Shown here piece after piece: positions 1 through 7,339 of a DNA stretch of 13,163 nucleotides (the stretch's first letter is position 1; each line of letters opens with the position of its first letter). The translations under genes and the position numbers were made by a program. Source of the stretch: Burkholderia sp. (GTDB lineage: Bacteria > Pseudomonadota > Gammaproteobacteria > Burkholderiales > Burkholderiaceae); NCBI GenBank assembly GCA_030151225.1, contig JASLEG010000306.1:1-13163 (forward strand). Reading direction: 5' to 3'. The notes beneath the pieces were generated by a model that saw nothing but the letters and a program-made list of their open reading frames with translations, was not told the origin of the DNA and made no database searches.

Positions 1-132
1 GTGGCCGACGCATTCGGTGCACTTGTTCGGATCGATCACGTAGATGTCCGGACCCATCGAAATCGCGCCGTTCGGGCACTCGGGCTCGCACACGTCGCAA
101 TTGATGCACTCGTCGGTAATCATCAAAGCCAT
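1..132 (-). CDS. yfhL: YfhL-type 2[4Fe-4S] ferredoxin, N-terminal part (runs off the window)
   Basis: This is a small soluble ferredoxin of the YfhL/Fdx family, which carries two 4Fe-4S clusters and transfers electrons in the cytoplasm; the physiological partner is not clear from sequence. The 44 residues visible begin MALMITDECINCDVCEPECP, giving a first cluster motif of Cys9, Cys12, Cys15 and Cys19-Pro, followed by Cys38 and Cys41 of the second motif (KCTECVGH). The match to E. coli YfhL is close over this whole stretch. The start at 132 gives the expected family N-terminus. The gene lies 65 bases downstream of coaD on the same strand and probably shares its transcript. The C-terminal half is outside the window, so intactness cannot be judged. 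Confidence 0.93.
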   Translation of the reverse strand, partial: MALMITDECINCDVCEPECPNGAISMGPDIYVIDPNKCTECVGH

Positions 133-197
133 GCTGGTCTCGCTTTCGCCGGCCACGCCGGCACGTCCTGCCTGCCGGCCGGAAGCGCTCGCGCGCC

Positions 198-698
198 TCA
201 GGCAGCCGGCCCGTGGCCCATCGCGGCCACCTTTTCCGTCAGCCATTTCTCGACCGACGGGAACACGAACTTGCTGACGTCGCCGCCCAGCTGCGCGATC
301 TCGCGCACGATCGTGCCCGAGATGAACTGATACTGGTCGGACGGCGTCATGAACATCGTTTCGACATCGGGCAGCAGATAGCGGTTCATGCCGGCCATCT
401 GGAACTCGTACTCGAAATCGGACACCGCGCGCAGGCCCCTGACGATCACGCGCGCGTTGTTCGCCCGCACGAAGTCCTTCAGGAGTCCGGTGAATCCCAT
501 CACCTTGACGTTCGGATAGTGGCCCAGCACCTCGTTCGCGATCTTCAGCCGCTCCTCCAGCGAGAAGAACGGCTTCTTGTTGCGGCTGTCGGCCACGCCG
601 ACGACCAGCGTATCAAAAATGCTCGAGGCACGCCGCACGAGATCCTCGTGCCCGCGCGTGAGCGGATCGAACGTACCCGGGTACACGGCGACTACCAT
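198..698 (-). CDS. coaD: Phosphopantetheine adenylyltransferase
   Basis: CoaD transfers AMP from ATP to 4'-phosphopantetheine to make dephospho-CoA, the penultimate step of coenzyme A synthesis, in the cytoplasm. The 166-residue product has the usual family length. It opens with the nucleotidyltransferase motif YPGTFDPLTRGHEDL (T/HxGH at residues 14-17). It also has the conserved VRGLRAVSDFEYEFQM segment and the C-terminal ISGTIVRE motif (126-133), which takes the place of the ISSSxVRE form seen in E. coli. The start is fixed by a strong AGGAGGAG ribosome site six bases upstream; the frame is open 15 codons further up, but that extension would contain the ribosome site. It sits between rsmD and the ferredoxin gene on one strand, a common rsmD-coaD pairing. 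Confidence 0.97.
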   Translation of the reverse strand: MVVAVYPGTFDPLTRGHEDLVRRASSIFDTLVVGVADSRNKKPFFSLEERLKIANEVLGHYPNVKVMGFTGLLKDFVRANNARVIVRGLRAVSDFEYEFQMAGMNRYLLPDVETMFMTPSDQYQFISGTIVREIAQLGGDVSKFVFPSVEKWLTEKVAAMGHGPAA

Positions 699-832
699 GT
701 CGCTCCTCCTGTGAACATGCAATTGGGGCCGCAGCAATAGCAATCTCGCGCCGCCGCCATGATGGGCGCGCGTCGCGTGCTGCCGCGCGGCGCCTCGTCT
801 TGAACCGCTATCGAACGCGCATTATTCATCAT
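692..832 (-). CDS. Possible Cys-rich small ORF bridging rsmD and coaD (doubtful)
   Basis: This 46-codon frame fills the rsmD-coaD gap. Its ATGATG start (832-827) overlaps the last 11 bases of rsmD and its TAG (694-692) lies just inside coaD, overlapping it by 7 bases. Near its end it codes for CYCCGPNC, four Cys codons within eight. A shorter version from the ATG at 760 would have 22 residues. Neither start has a visible Shine-Dalgarno sequence, so translation would need coupling to rsmD. The end-to-end overlaps are what a coupled gene or leader ORF would look like, but in GC-rich DNA an open frame this short can occur by chance. I do not recognise the protein. Confidence 0.2.
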   Translation of the reverse strand: MMNNARSIAVQDEAPRGSTRRAPIMAAARDCYCCGPNCMFTGGATW

Positions 833-1436
833 TTTGGCGTTGCAGCAAATGATAGTGAACGGCGCCGGCCTTGCCGTCGCGCACCACCGTCCAGCCGGCC
901 AGCGCCTCGTGCGCGGCGGGGTCGAGCGGCTCGCCGGCCTCGACGTACAGCTGGCCGTCGGTGGCCACGAGCTTCGCGGCCAGCGCGAGCGCGCGCTCGA
1001 ACAGCGCGGCGTCGCCGAACGGCGGATCGAGGAACACCACGTCGAACGAGCCCGGCGCGAGGCCGGCCGCGAGCCGCAGCGCGTCGGCCTCGGCCACCTC
1101 CACCGTGCGCGCCGAGAGCTTGTCGCGGATCGCACGCAGCTGTTCGGCCGCGCGCGAATTGCGCTCCACCATCACCACGCTGGCCGCGCCGCGCGAGGCG
1201 GCCTCGAAGCCGAGCGCGCCGGTGCCGGCGAACAGGTCGAGGCAGCGGCGGCCTTCCAGATCCTGGCCGAGCCAGTTGAACAGCGTCTCGCGCACGCGGT
1301 CCGGCGTCGGGCGCAGGCCATCGAGATCGAGCACCGGCAGCGGCGTGCGTTTCCACTCGCCGCCAATGATGCGGACCGAGTGCGGCTTGCCGCGGCTGGC
1401 GTGGGCGGACGGGCGGGCGGAGGACGGACGGGGCAT
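822..1436 (-). CDS. rsmD: 16S rRNA (guanine(966)-N(2))-methyltransferase RsmD
   Basis: RsmD methylates N2 of G966 in 16S rRNA using S-adenosylmethionine. The 204-residue product shows the family signatures in order: RIIGGEWKRTPLPV (22-35), RPTPDRVRETLFNWL (42-56), the SAM-binding motif I DLFAGTGALGFEAASRGA (67-84), the acidic residue of motif II at Glu91 (VERN), and the catalytic motif LDPPF (136-140). The first 20 or so residues are a basic Ser/Pro/Arg extension with no obvious role. The ATG at 1436 has no convincing ribosome site, so the true start could be slightly different. It is transcribed divergently from ftsY across a 191-base gap and is followed by coaD. Confidence 0.96.
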   Translation of the reverse strand: MPRPSSARPSAHASRGKPHSVRIIGGEWKRTPLPVLDLDGLRPTPDRVRETLFNWLGQDLEGRRCLDLFAGTGALGFEAASRGAASVVMVERNSRAAEQLRAIRDKLSARTVEVAEADALRLAAGLAPGSFDVVFLDPPFGDAALFERALALAAKLVATDGQLYVEAGEPLDPAAHEALAGWTVVRDGKAGAVHYHLLQRQNDE

Positions 1437-1552
1437 ACGGAAACCGGAAGAAAGCGGATGAACGGCGATGATCGGGACGGGCCGCTGGCCCGGAACAGGC
1501 GCACGTTACCACAGCCCGGCCGCGCGCCTCGCCGCTGCCCGCGCGGCGCGCC

Positions 1553-1561
1553 TGATAAAAT
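1553..1561 (+). promoter_or_regulatory. Extended -10 promoter candidate for ftsY
   Basis: TGA followed by TAAAAT (hexamer 1556-1561) gives a TGn extended -10 element with five of six matches to TATAAT, standing out in very GC-rich DNA about 67 bases before the ftsY start. No good -35 hexamer lies 17 bases upstream, which is acceptable for an extended -10 promoter. The assignment rests on sequence only. Confidence 0.4.
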
Positions 1562-1627
1562 CACGCGTTTCGGGCGGGCGGCCCGCGCCGCACCGGCCCC
1601 GACCCTCTTCCCCCAAGTCAGCAGACC

Positions 1628-2821
<1,194 letters not shown>

Positions 2822-2846
2822 GGCTCGGCCGCTCGGTTCGGCCATT

Positions 2847-2876
2847 CGACAAGGGACGCTTCGGCGTCCCTTGTCG
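2847..2876. terminator. Perfect 13-bp hairpin with UUCG loop between convergent genes
   Basis: CGACAAGGGACGC, then TTCG, then the exact reverse complement, forms a 13-bp stem capped by an exceptionally stable C(UUCG)G tetraloop. It lies 25 bases after the ftsY stop and 13 bases beyond the end of the convergent transferase gene. The stem reads the same on either strand and can end or protect both mRNAs. Neither side has a T-run, so it may act as a 3'-end stabiliser or with Rho rather than as a strict intrinsic terminator. Confidence 0.7.
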
Positions 2877-2889
2877 CTGTGCGGCGCAG

Positions 2890-3534
2890 CTATTGCGCGT
2901 CGGGCTGCACTTCCGGCGCCGCCGCGCGAAAAGCGTCGAGCGTCATCGCATGCGCGTGGATGCGCAGCAAGGTCGGATACGGGCTCAGGTCGATCTCGAA
3001 GCGCTGCGCGTTCCAGACCTGCGGGATCAGGCACAGGTCGGCCAGCGTGGGCGTGTCGCCGTAGCAGAGCCTGCCGGTGCGCGGGTCGTGCGCAAGCTTC
3101 GTCTCGAGCGTCGCGAAGCCCTGCGCGATCCAGTGGCGATACCACGCGTCGCGCGCCTCCTCGGCCACACCGAGCGTGCGCTTCAGGTAGCGCAGCACGC
3201 GCAGGTTGTCGAGCGGGTGGATCTCGCAGGCGATCTGCAGCGCGATCGCGCGCACGTGTGCGCGATCGGCGGCCGAGGCCGGCAGCAGGGGCGGCTCGGG
3301 CACGATCTCGTCGAGGTAGTCGACGATCGCGAGCGACTGCTGCAGCGTGAGCCCGTCGTGCACGAGCGTGGGCACGAGCGCGTCGGGATTCAGCGCGCGA
3401 TAGTCGTCGTGCAGTTGCTCGCCGCCGCCGCGCACCAGGTGCACGGCGTGATACTCGAACGGCAGCCGCTTCAGATGCAGCGCGATGCGCACGCGAAACG
3501 ACGCCGAACTGCGGAAATAGCCGTACAGCTTCAT
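2890..3534 (-). CDS. maiA: Zeta-class glutathione S-transferase, probable maleylacetoacetate isomerase
   Basis: The product (214 residues) resembles maleylacetoacetate isomerases, zeta-class glutathione transferases that convert maleylacetoacetate to fumarylacetoacetate in tyrosine/homogentisate breakdown. The N-terminal thioredoxin-like domain (1-80) carries the zeta signature as RSSASFRVRIAL (8-19), the NPDALVP segment with the cis-Pro at 55, and the glutathione-binding Gln66-Ser67 before IVDYLDE. An all-helical C-terminal domain follows. The Cys of the classical SSCxxRVRIAL signature is Ala11 here; Ser9 and Ser10 are kept. The start at 3534 is fixed by GGGAGG just upstream, although the frame stays open far beyond it. 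No other homogentisate-pathway gene is nearby, so a different GST role is possible. Confidence 0.85.
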   Translation of the reverse strand: MKLYGYFRSSASFRVRIALHLKRLPFEYHAVHLVRGGGEQLHDDYRALNPDALVPTLVHDGLTLQQSLAIVDYLDEIVPEPPLLPASAADRAHVRAIALQIACEIHPLDNLRVLRYLKRTLGVAEEARDAWYRHWIAQGFATLETKLAHDPRTGRLCYGDTPTLADLCLIPQVWNAQRFEIDLSPYPTLLRIHAHAMTLDAFRAAAPEVQPDAQ

Positions 3535-3598
3535 CGGTGCCTCCCGGCCGTTGCGATCCGCCATTGTGCCGCCTCCGGCATCGGCCCGCTGGCGCCGG

Positions 3599-3623
3599 GC
3601 GTTTGCCAGAACGCGGCAAATGC
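3599..3623. promoter_or_regulatory. Near-palindromic operator candidate overlapping a ybiB promoter
   Basis: GCGTTTGCC and GGCAAATGC are inverted 9-base arms (eight of nine paired) separated by seven bases, in the 168-base gap between divergent maiA and ybiB. The left arm contains TTGCCA (3603-3608, five of six matches to a -35), followed after 17 bases by a weak -10, TATTCA (3626-3631), reading toward ybiB. A protein bound to the palindrome would cover this -35. I cannot name the regulator. Confidence 0.35.
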
Positions 3624-3702
3624 GGTATTCATCGGCTTCCCGCATCCCGGGGCAGCGGCGCGCCAGCGCGATGCCGCGCCCCCGCACCCACATCACGCCT
3701 CG

Positions 3703-4683
3703 ATGACCGACGTCCGCCCCCCTCTCGCTCCGACCGAACCGTTTCCGTGCGCCCGCTTCATCAAGGAGATCGGCCGCGGCCCGCATGGCGCCCGCGCGCT
3801 GTCGCCGGACGACACGTTCGCGCTGTACCAGGCGATGCTCGACGGCCGCGTGTCGGACGTGGAACTCGGCGCCGTGCTGATCGCCTATCGCCTCAAGGGC
3901 GAATCGGCCGAGGAGCTGGCCGCGATGCTGGCCGCCTCGCACGCGTCGTTCGCGCCGCTCGCCGTGCAGCCAGGCGCGTTCCGGCCCGTGGCGATCCCGA
4001 GCTACAACGGCGCGCGCAAGCAGCCGAATCTCGTACCGCTGCTGGCCCTGCTGCTGGCGCGCGAAGGCGTGCCGGTGCTGGTGCACGGCGTGAGCGTTGA
4101 TCCGGGCCGCGTGACCAGCGCCGAGATCTTCGCCGAGCTGGGCCTGCCCGCCGCCGACTCGCACGCTGATGCCGAGCGCGACCTGGCCGGGCGCCACGCC
4201 GCCTTCATGCCGCTCGAGGCGCTCGCGCCGAAGCTCGCGCGCCTGCTCGCGCTGCGCCGCGTGCTCGGCGTGCGCAACTCCACCCACACGCTGGTCAAGC
4301 TGCTGCAGCCGTTCGCGCCGCACGGGCTGCGGCTCGTCAACTACACGCATCCGCCGTATCGCGACAGCCTCGCCCAGCTGTTCCGCGAGCACCCCGATGC
4401 GGCCGCGGGCGGCGCGCTGCTCGCGCGCGGCACCGAGGGCGAGGCGGTGGCCGACACGCGCCGCCAGGTGCAGGTGGACTGGCTGCACGACGGCGCCTGC
4501 GAGACGCTGATCGCGCCGGAACGCTCGTCGCCCGACGCGCCGCCCGTGGCACTGCCCGAATCGAAGGACGCGGCCACCACGGCCGCCTGGACGCGCGCGG
4601 TGCTCGACGGCGAGATCGCGGTGCCCGACGCGCTCGCGCTGCAGGTGGAGACGATCGTGCGCGTCGCGCGGATCGCCGGCTGA
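3703..4683 (+). CDS. ybiB: YbiB/TrpD2-family nucleic-acid-binding protein
   Basis: The 326-residue product belongs to the YbiB (TrpD2) family. These proteins have the fold of anthranilate phosphoribosyltransferase; E. coli YbiB is reported to bind nucleic acids instead of acting as the tryptophan enzyme. Visible family features are the N-terminal FIKEIGRGPHGARALS, DGRVSDVELGAVLIAYRLKG, the SYNGARKQPNLVPLLALLLA core, VPVLVHG and LRRVLGVRNSTHTLVKLLQP. The frame is open far upstream, but similarity begins close to this ATG (MTDVRPPLAPTEPFPCARFI) and nothing upstream looks like this family; no strong ribosome site is visible, so the exact start is uncertain. It is divergent from maiA and followed by a GC-rich hairpin. 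It could be mistaken for TrpD, but no other trp gene is near. Confidence 0.88.
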   Translation: MTDVRPPLAPTEPFPCARFIKEIGRGPHGARALSPDDTFALYQAMLDGRVSDVELGAVLIAYRLKGESAEELAAMLAASHASFAPLAVQPGAFRPVAIPSYNGARKQPNLVPLLALLLAREGVPVLVHGVSVDPGRVTSAEIFAELGLPAADSHADAERDLAGRHAAFMPLEALAPKLARLLALRRVLGVRNSTHTLVKLLQPFAPHGLRLVNYTHPPYRDSLAQLFREHPDAAAGGALLARGTEGEAVADTRRQVQVDWLHDGACETLIAPERSSPDAPPVALPESKDAATTAAWTRAVLDGEIAVPDALALQVETIVRVARIAG

Positions 4684-4703
4684 GACCGCGGCGGACCTTC
4701 CCT

Positions 4704-4725
4704 GGCGGGGCCGGATCGCCCCGCC
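4704..4725 (+). terminator. GC-rich hairpin after ybiB
   Basis: GGCGGGGC and GCCCCGCC form an 8-bp stem with a six-base loop, starting 21 bases after the ybiB stop. No T-run follows, so it is at best a weak intrinsic terminator, or a 3'-end hairpin separating ybiB from the leu promoter. Confidence 0.4.
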
Positions 4726-4762
4726 CGCGCTTCGCCGCGTTGCGCGACCTGTATCGCGCCGA

Positions 4763-4792
4763 TTGACAACGCCGAACGACATCGAATACATT
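4763..4792 (+). promoter_or_regulatory. Sigma-70 promoter for the leu leader and leuA
   Basis: A perfect -35 TTGACA (4763-4768) is followed after 18 bases by TACATT (4787-4792, four of six matches to TATAAT). Counting seven bases from the -10 puts the start at 4799-4800, and the purine A4800 is also the A of the leader-peptide ATG. The leuA message would therefore have about 306 untranslated or leader bases before its own start. This is the best sigma-70 match I found in the window. Confidence 0.65.
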
Positions 4793-4799
4793 TGTCGCC

Positions 4800-4874
4800 A
4801 TGCGTTGCTTCCCGAACACCCTCCGAATTACCTCCGGCCGCCTAGCGCGGTCGCTATCGCTACGACTAGCGTAA
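4800..4874 (+). CDS. Leucine-rich leader peptide upstream of leuA (putative leuL)
   Basis: A 24-codon ORF (begins MRCFPNTLRI, ends LSLRLA) starts immediately after the leu promoter and ends about 230 bases before leuA. Five codons are Leu: CTC at codon 8 and CTA at codons 15, 19, 21 and 23. CTA is a rare Leu codon in such GC-rich genomes; in leuA every CTA triplet I found is out of frame, spanning an xxC-TAC junction. Four CTA codons in the last ten is what a transcription-attenuation leader needs: with little charged leucyl-tRNA the ribosome stalls at the end of this ORF. Hairpin-forming sequence overlaps the last two CTA codons and the stop. No Shine-Dalgarno sequence precedes the ATG, consistent with leaderless translation. 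The peptide itself probably has no function. Confidence 0.7.
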   Translation: MRCFPNTLRITSGRLARSLSLRLA

Positions 4875-4961
4875 AGCTGTCGTCGCGCCGTGCTGCCGCT
4901 GGCACGGTCCCCCCTGAGCAGTTCTCGCAGTTCCTTCTCGTTTTCTAAAACCCGTAGTCGT
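4862..4961 (+). promoter_or_regulatory. Candidate attenuator RNA structures downstream of the Leu codons
   Basis: ACGAC (4862-4866) pairs with GTCGT (4879-4883) and AGC (4868-4870) with GCT (4876-4878), with one bulged T; the loop holds the leader stop codon. A second hairpin pairs CCGTGC (4888-4893) with GCACGG (4902-4907). As an alternative, ACGACTA (4862-4868), which covers the last CTA codons, can pair perfectly with TAGTCGT (4955-4961). The first and third pairings exclude each other and both would be blocked by a ribosome stalled on the CTA codons. After the second hairpin comes C-rich then T-rich sequence, but no clean hairpin plus U-run. From about 4962 to 5095 the RNA is C-rich with repeated CCGTC, a composition that suits Rho-dependent attenuation. 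Confidence 0.4.
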
Positions 4962-5105
4962 CAGCCGTCGTCCGTCCATCCGTCGGGCGATACGCGAAGA
5001 TCCGCCGCATTCGTCACGCGAGCCCGCGCGACCGTGCGCAGGCAGCGTCACCGAATCCGTTGCCGCCCCTTCTTCGCTCGCGACTGAACTCGCCCCGAGG
5101 CCAAG

Positions 5106-6758
5106 ATGAAGCGCAACCCCGCCGACAAGTACCGCCCGTTCGAACCCGTCCGCCTGAATGGCCGCAAGTGGCCCAGCCGCAGCATCGAACGCGCTCCGAT
5201 CTGGATGAGCACCGACCTTCGCGACGGCAACCAGTCGCTGATCGAGCCGATGAGCATCGAGCAGAAGCTCGAGTTCTTCGAGATGCTGGTGGGGATCGGC
5301 TTCAAGGAGATCGAGGTGGGCTTCCCGTCGGCCTCGCAGACGGATTACGACTTCGTGCGCAAGCTCATCGACGAGAAGCGGATTCCGGACGACGTGACGA
5401 TCGAGGTGCTCGTGCAGTCGCGCCAGGACCTGATCGAGCGCACCTTCGAGGCCCTCGACGGCGTGCCGCGAGCGATCGTGCACCTCTACAACGCCACCTG
5501 CCCGTCGTTCCGCAAGATCGTGTTCGGGCTCTCGAAGGACGACGTGAAGGCGCTGGCCGTGGACGGTACGCGCATGATCCGGGAACAGGCCGCGGCGCGC
5601 CCCGACACGCACTGGACCTACCAGTATTCGCCCGAAACCTTCAGCATGACCGAGCTCAGCTTCGTGCGCGAGGTGTGCGATGCGGTGGCGCAGATGTGGC
5701 GCCCCACGCGCGATCACAAGATGATCGTGAACCTCCCGGCCACGGTCGAGGCCGCCACGCCGAACGTGTTCGCCGACCAGATCGAGTGGATGGACCGCAA
5801 CCTCGGCTTCCGCGACAGCATCGTGCTCTCCGTGCATCCGCACAACGACCGCGGCACCGCCGTGGCCGCCGCCGAACTCGCGCTGCTCGCCGGCGCCGAC
5901 CGCATCGAAGGCTGCCTGTTCGGCAACGGCGAGCGCACCGGCAACGTCGACCTCGTCACGCTCGCGCTCAACCTCTACACGCAGGGCATCGATCCGCAAC
6001 TCGACTTCTCCGACATCGACGCGGTGCGCCGCCTGGTCGAGCGCTGCAACCAGCTTCCCGTGCATCCGCGCCATCCGTACGCGGGCGACCTGGTCTTCAC
6101 GGCCTTCTCGGGCTCGCACCAGGACGCGATCCGCAAGGGCTTCGCGCAGCAGCGCCCCGACGCGGTGTGGGAAGTGCCGTACCTGCCGATCGACCCGGCC
6201 GACCTCGGCCGCAGCTACGACGCCGTGATCCGCGTCAACAGCCAGTCCGGCAAGGGCGGCGCCACCTACCTGCTCGAACGCGGCATGGGCTTCACGCCGC
6301 CGCGTCGCGTGCAGATCGAATTCAGCCACGCGGTGCAGACGGTGGCCGATCGCTCCGGCGAGGAAGTGACCGGTGACGCGATCTGCACGCTGTTCCGACG
6401 CGAGTACTTCGAGACGAAGGGGCCGGCCGCACGCACGGGCGGCACGATGAGCTGGGCCCATCACGAGATCGCAGCGAGCGGCGCGATCGCGCGCGACGCC
6501 AGCGACGAAGCGGTGGTCGCGCACGCCGCCGCGGCGTATGCCGCCGCGGCCGGCGCCACGATCGAGGTGGTGTCGGTGGAGACGGTACGCGCCGTGGACG
6601 GCCGCGCCGCGGTGTTCGTGGGGATCAAGGTGGGCGACGCGGCGATGCGTTACGGCGTCGGCGCGCACGAGGAGCCGGTGGTGGCCGCGATCGACGCGGT
6701 GGCCAGCGCGATCAACCGCTCCGACTGGCATTGCTCGGATCGCCGCGTGGCGGCCTGA
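5106..6758 (+). CDS. leuA: 2-isopropylmalate synthase, type 2
   Basis: LeuA condenses acetyl-CoA with 2-oxoisovalerate to give 2-isopropylmalate, the committed and normally leucine-inhibited step of leucine synthesis. The 550-residue product belongs to the longer type-2 family, beginning NPADKYRPFEPVRLNGRKWP. The TIM-barrel catalytic domain shows DLRDGNQS (37-44, metal and substrate binding), the HPHND metal ligands His244 and His246, and GNGERTGN (273-280). The C-terminal 110 or so residues form the leucine-sensing regulatory domain and are Ala-rich. GAGG five bases before the ATG serves as ribosome site. It stands alone, with no other leu or ilv gene beside it, and is preceded by a promoter and a Leu-codon leader, so control probably acts on transcription as well as on the enzyme. 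Confidence 0.97.
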   Translation: MKRNPADKYRPFEPVRLNGRKWPSRSIERAPIWMSTDLRDGNQSLIEPMSIEQKLEFFEMLVGIGFKEIEVGFPSASQTDYDFVRKLIDEKRIPDDVTIEVLVQSRQDLIERTFEALDGVPRAIVHLYNATCPSFRKIVFGLSKDDVKALAVDGTRMIREQAAARPDTHWTYQYSPETFSMTELSFVREVCDAVAQMWRPTRDHKMIVNLPATVEAATPNVFADQIEWMDRNLGFRDSIVLSVHPHNDRGTAVAAAELALLAGADRIEGCLFGNGERTGNVDLVTLALNLYTQGIDPQLDFSDIDAVRRLVERCNQLPVHPRHPYAGDLVFTAFSGSHQDAIRKGFAQQRPDAVWEVPYLPIDPADLGRSYDAVIRVNSQSGKGGATYLLERGMGFTPPRRVQIEFSHAVQTVADRSGEEVTGDAICTLFRREYFETKGPAARTGGTMSWAHHEIAASGAIARDASDEAVVAHAAAAYAAAAGATIEVVSVETVRAVDGRAAVFVGIKVGDAAMRYGVGAHEEPVVAAIDAVASAINRSDWHCSDRRVAA

Positions 6759-6798
6759 GCCCTTCGGCAAGCACGATCGGCACGCGATGCGCGACCGA

Positions 6799-6829
6799 CG
6801 CGCCTGCCCGGCAATCCCGGTCAGGCGCG
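6799..6829 (+). terminator. Stem-loop after leuA
   Basis: CGCGCCTG (6799-6806) pairs with CAGGCGCG (6822-6829), and the inside continues with CCGG/CCGG after one mismatch, giving a long GC-rich hairpin 40 bases after the leuA stop. No T-run follows on the plus strand. It is the likely 3' end of leuA and lies next to the opposing terminator at 6834-6856. Confidence 0.5.
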
Positions 6830-6833
6830 CATG

Positions 6834-6856
6834 AAAAAGGCGGCCCACAGGCCGCC
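6834..6856 (-). terminator. Intrinsic terminator of the pagL-SnoaL unit
   Basis: Read on the minus strand, GGCGGCC, a four-base loop and GGCCGCC form a perfect 7-bp GC stem followed directly by TTTTT (AAAAA at 6834-6838 on plus). It lies about 60 bases beyond the stop of the SnoaL-like gene and is a textbook intrinsic terminator. Confidence 0.85.
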
Positions 6857-6915
6857 CGGATCGAACCGACACGGAGGTGACGCGCCTCCACCGAATGTCC
6901 CGCGACCGGCGGGGT

Positions 6916-7302
6916 TCAGGTCTCGGTCGCGCAGCGTGTGGCGTGCCAGGCGAGCAGGCGCCACTGGCCGCGCTCCTCCGTCTGCAGCGCGGTATAGGCG
7001 ATCGGAAACACGATGCCGCCGTTGTTCGCCTCCAACTCGACGATCACGCGCCCCGTCACCACGAACGCGCCGCCACCGGCCGGCATCACGTCCTGCGACT
7101 GCACCTCGATCTGACGATAGCGGCGGCGCCCGGCCGTGATCGCGTCGATGAACTGACGCTTCGACTCACGCTTGCCGTTCGTGTGCACGTAATAGACGTG
7201 CTCGGACAGCAGGGCCTCGAGCGCCTCGCCGTCGCCATCGACCATCGCCCGGAACCGGTCGCGCTCGAGCGCCCGGATCGCCTCGATCTGCTTCGCCGCC
7301 AT
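6916..7302 (-). CDS. SnoaL-like / DUF4440 (NTF2-fold) protein
   Basis: This 128-residue cytoplasmic protein has the pattern of the DUF4440/SnoaL-like NTF2-fold family: an opening helix (IEAIRALERDRFRAMVDGD), EALEALLSEHVYYVHTNGKRESKRQFIDAI, and the later strands GRVIVELE, YTALQTEE and WRLLAWHAT. The fold forms a cone-shaped pocket used by isomerases, small-molecule binders and structural proteins alike, so no reaction can be assigned. No signal peptide or membrane segment is visible. The start at 7302 is supported by GGGGAG a few bases upstream. It lies 37 bases downstream of the pagL-like gene on the same strand and ends at an intrinsic terminator, so the two are probably co-transcribed. Confidence 0.85.
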   Translation of the reverse strand: MAAKQIEAIRALERDRFRAMVDGDGEALEALLSEHVYYVHTNGKRESKRQFIDAITAGRRRYRQIEVQSQDVMPAGGGAFVVTGRVIVELEANNGGIVFPIAYTALQTEERGQWRLLAWHATRCATET

Positions 7303-7339
7303 CGCCGCACTCCCCGACCGCGCGCGAGACGCGTGCCGT

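Noticed and set aside
3535..4791. In-frame upstream extension of the maiA frame
   Set aside because: It lies opposite ybiB; MKLYGYF at 3534 is the family N-terminus and has GGGAGG before it.
4908..4947. Classical intrinsic attenuator in the leuA leader
   Set aside because: The hairpin at 4888-4907 is followed by C-rich sequence, and the T-rich stretch at 4931-4946 has only a four-pair stem before it.
4763..4948. 61-codon frame overlapping the leu promoter
   Set aside because: It would start at the TTG of the -35 box and lacks a ribosome site; the leader ORF in another frame explains the region better.
4866..6872. 668-codon minus-strand open frame opposite leuA
   Set aside because: It mirrors leuA codon positions, has a His/Arg/Val-rich composition and no recognisable domain.
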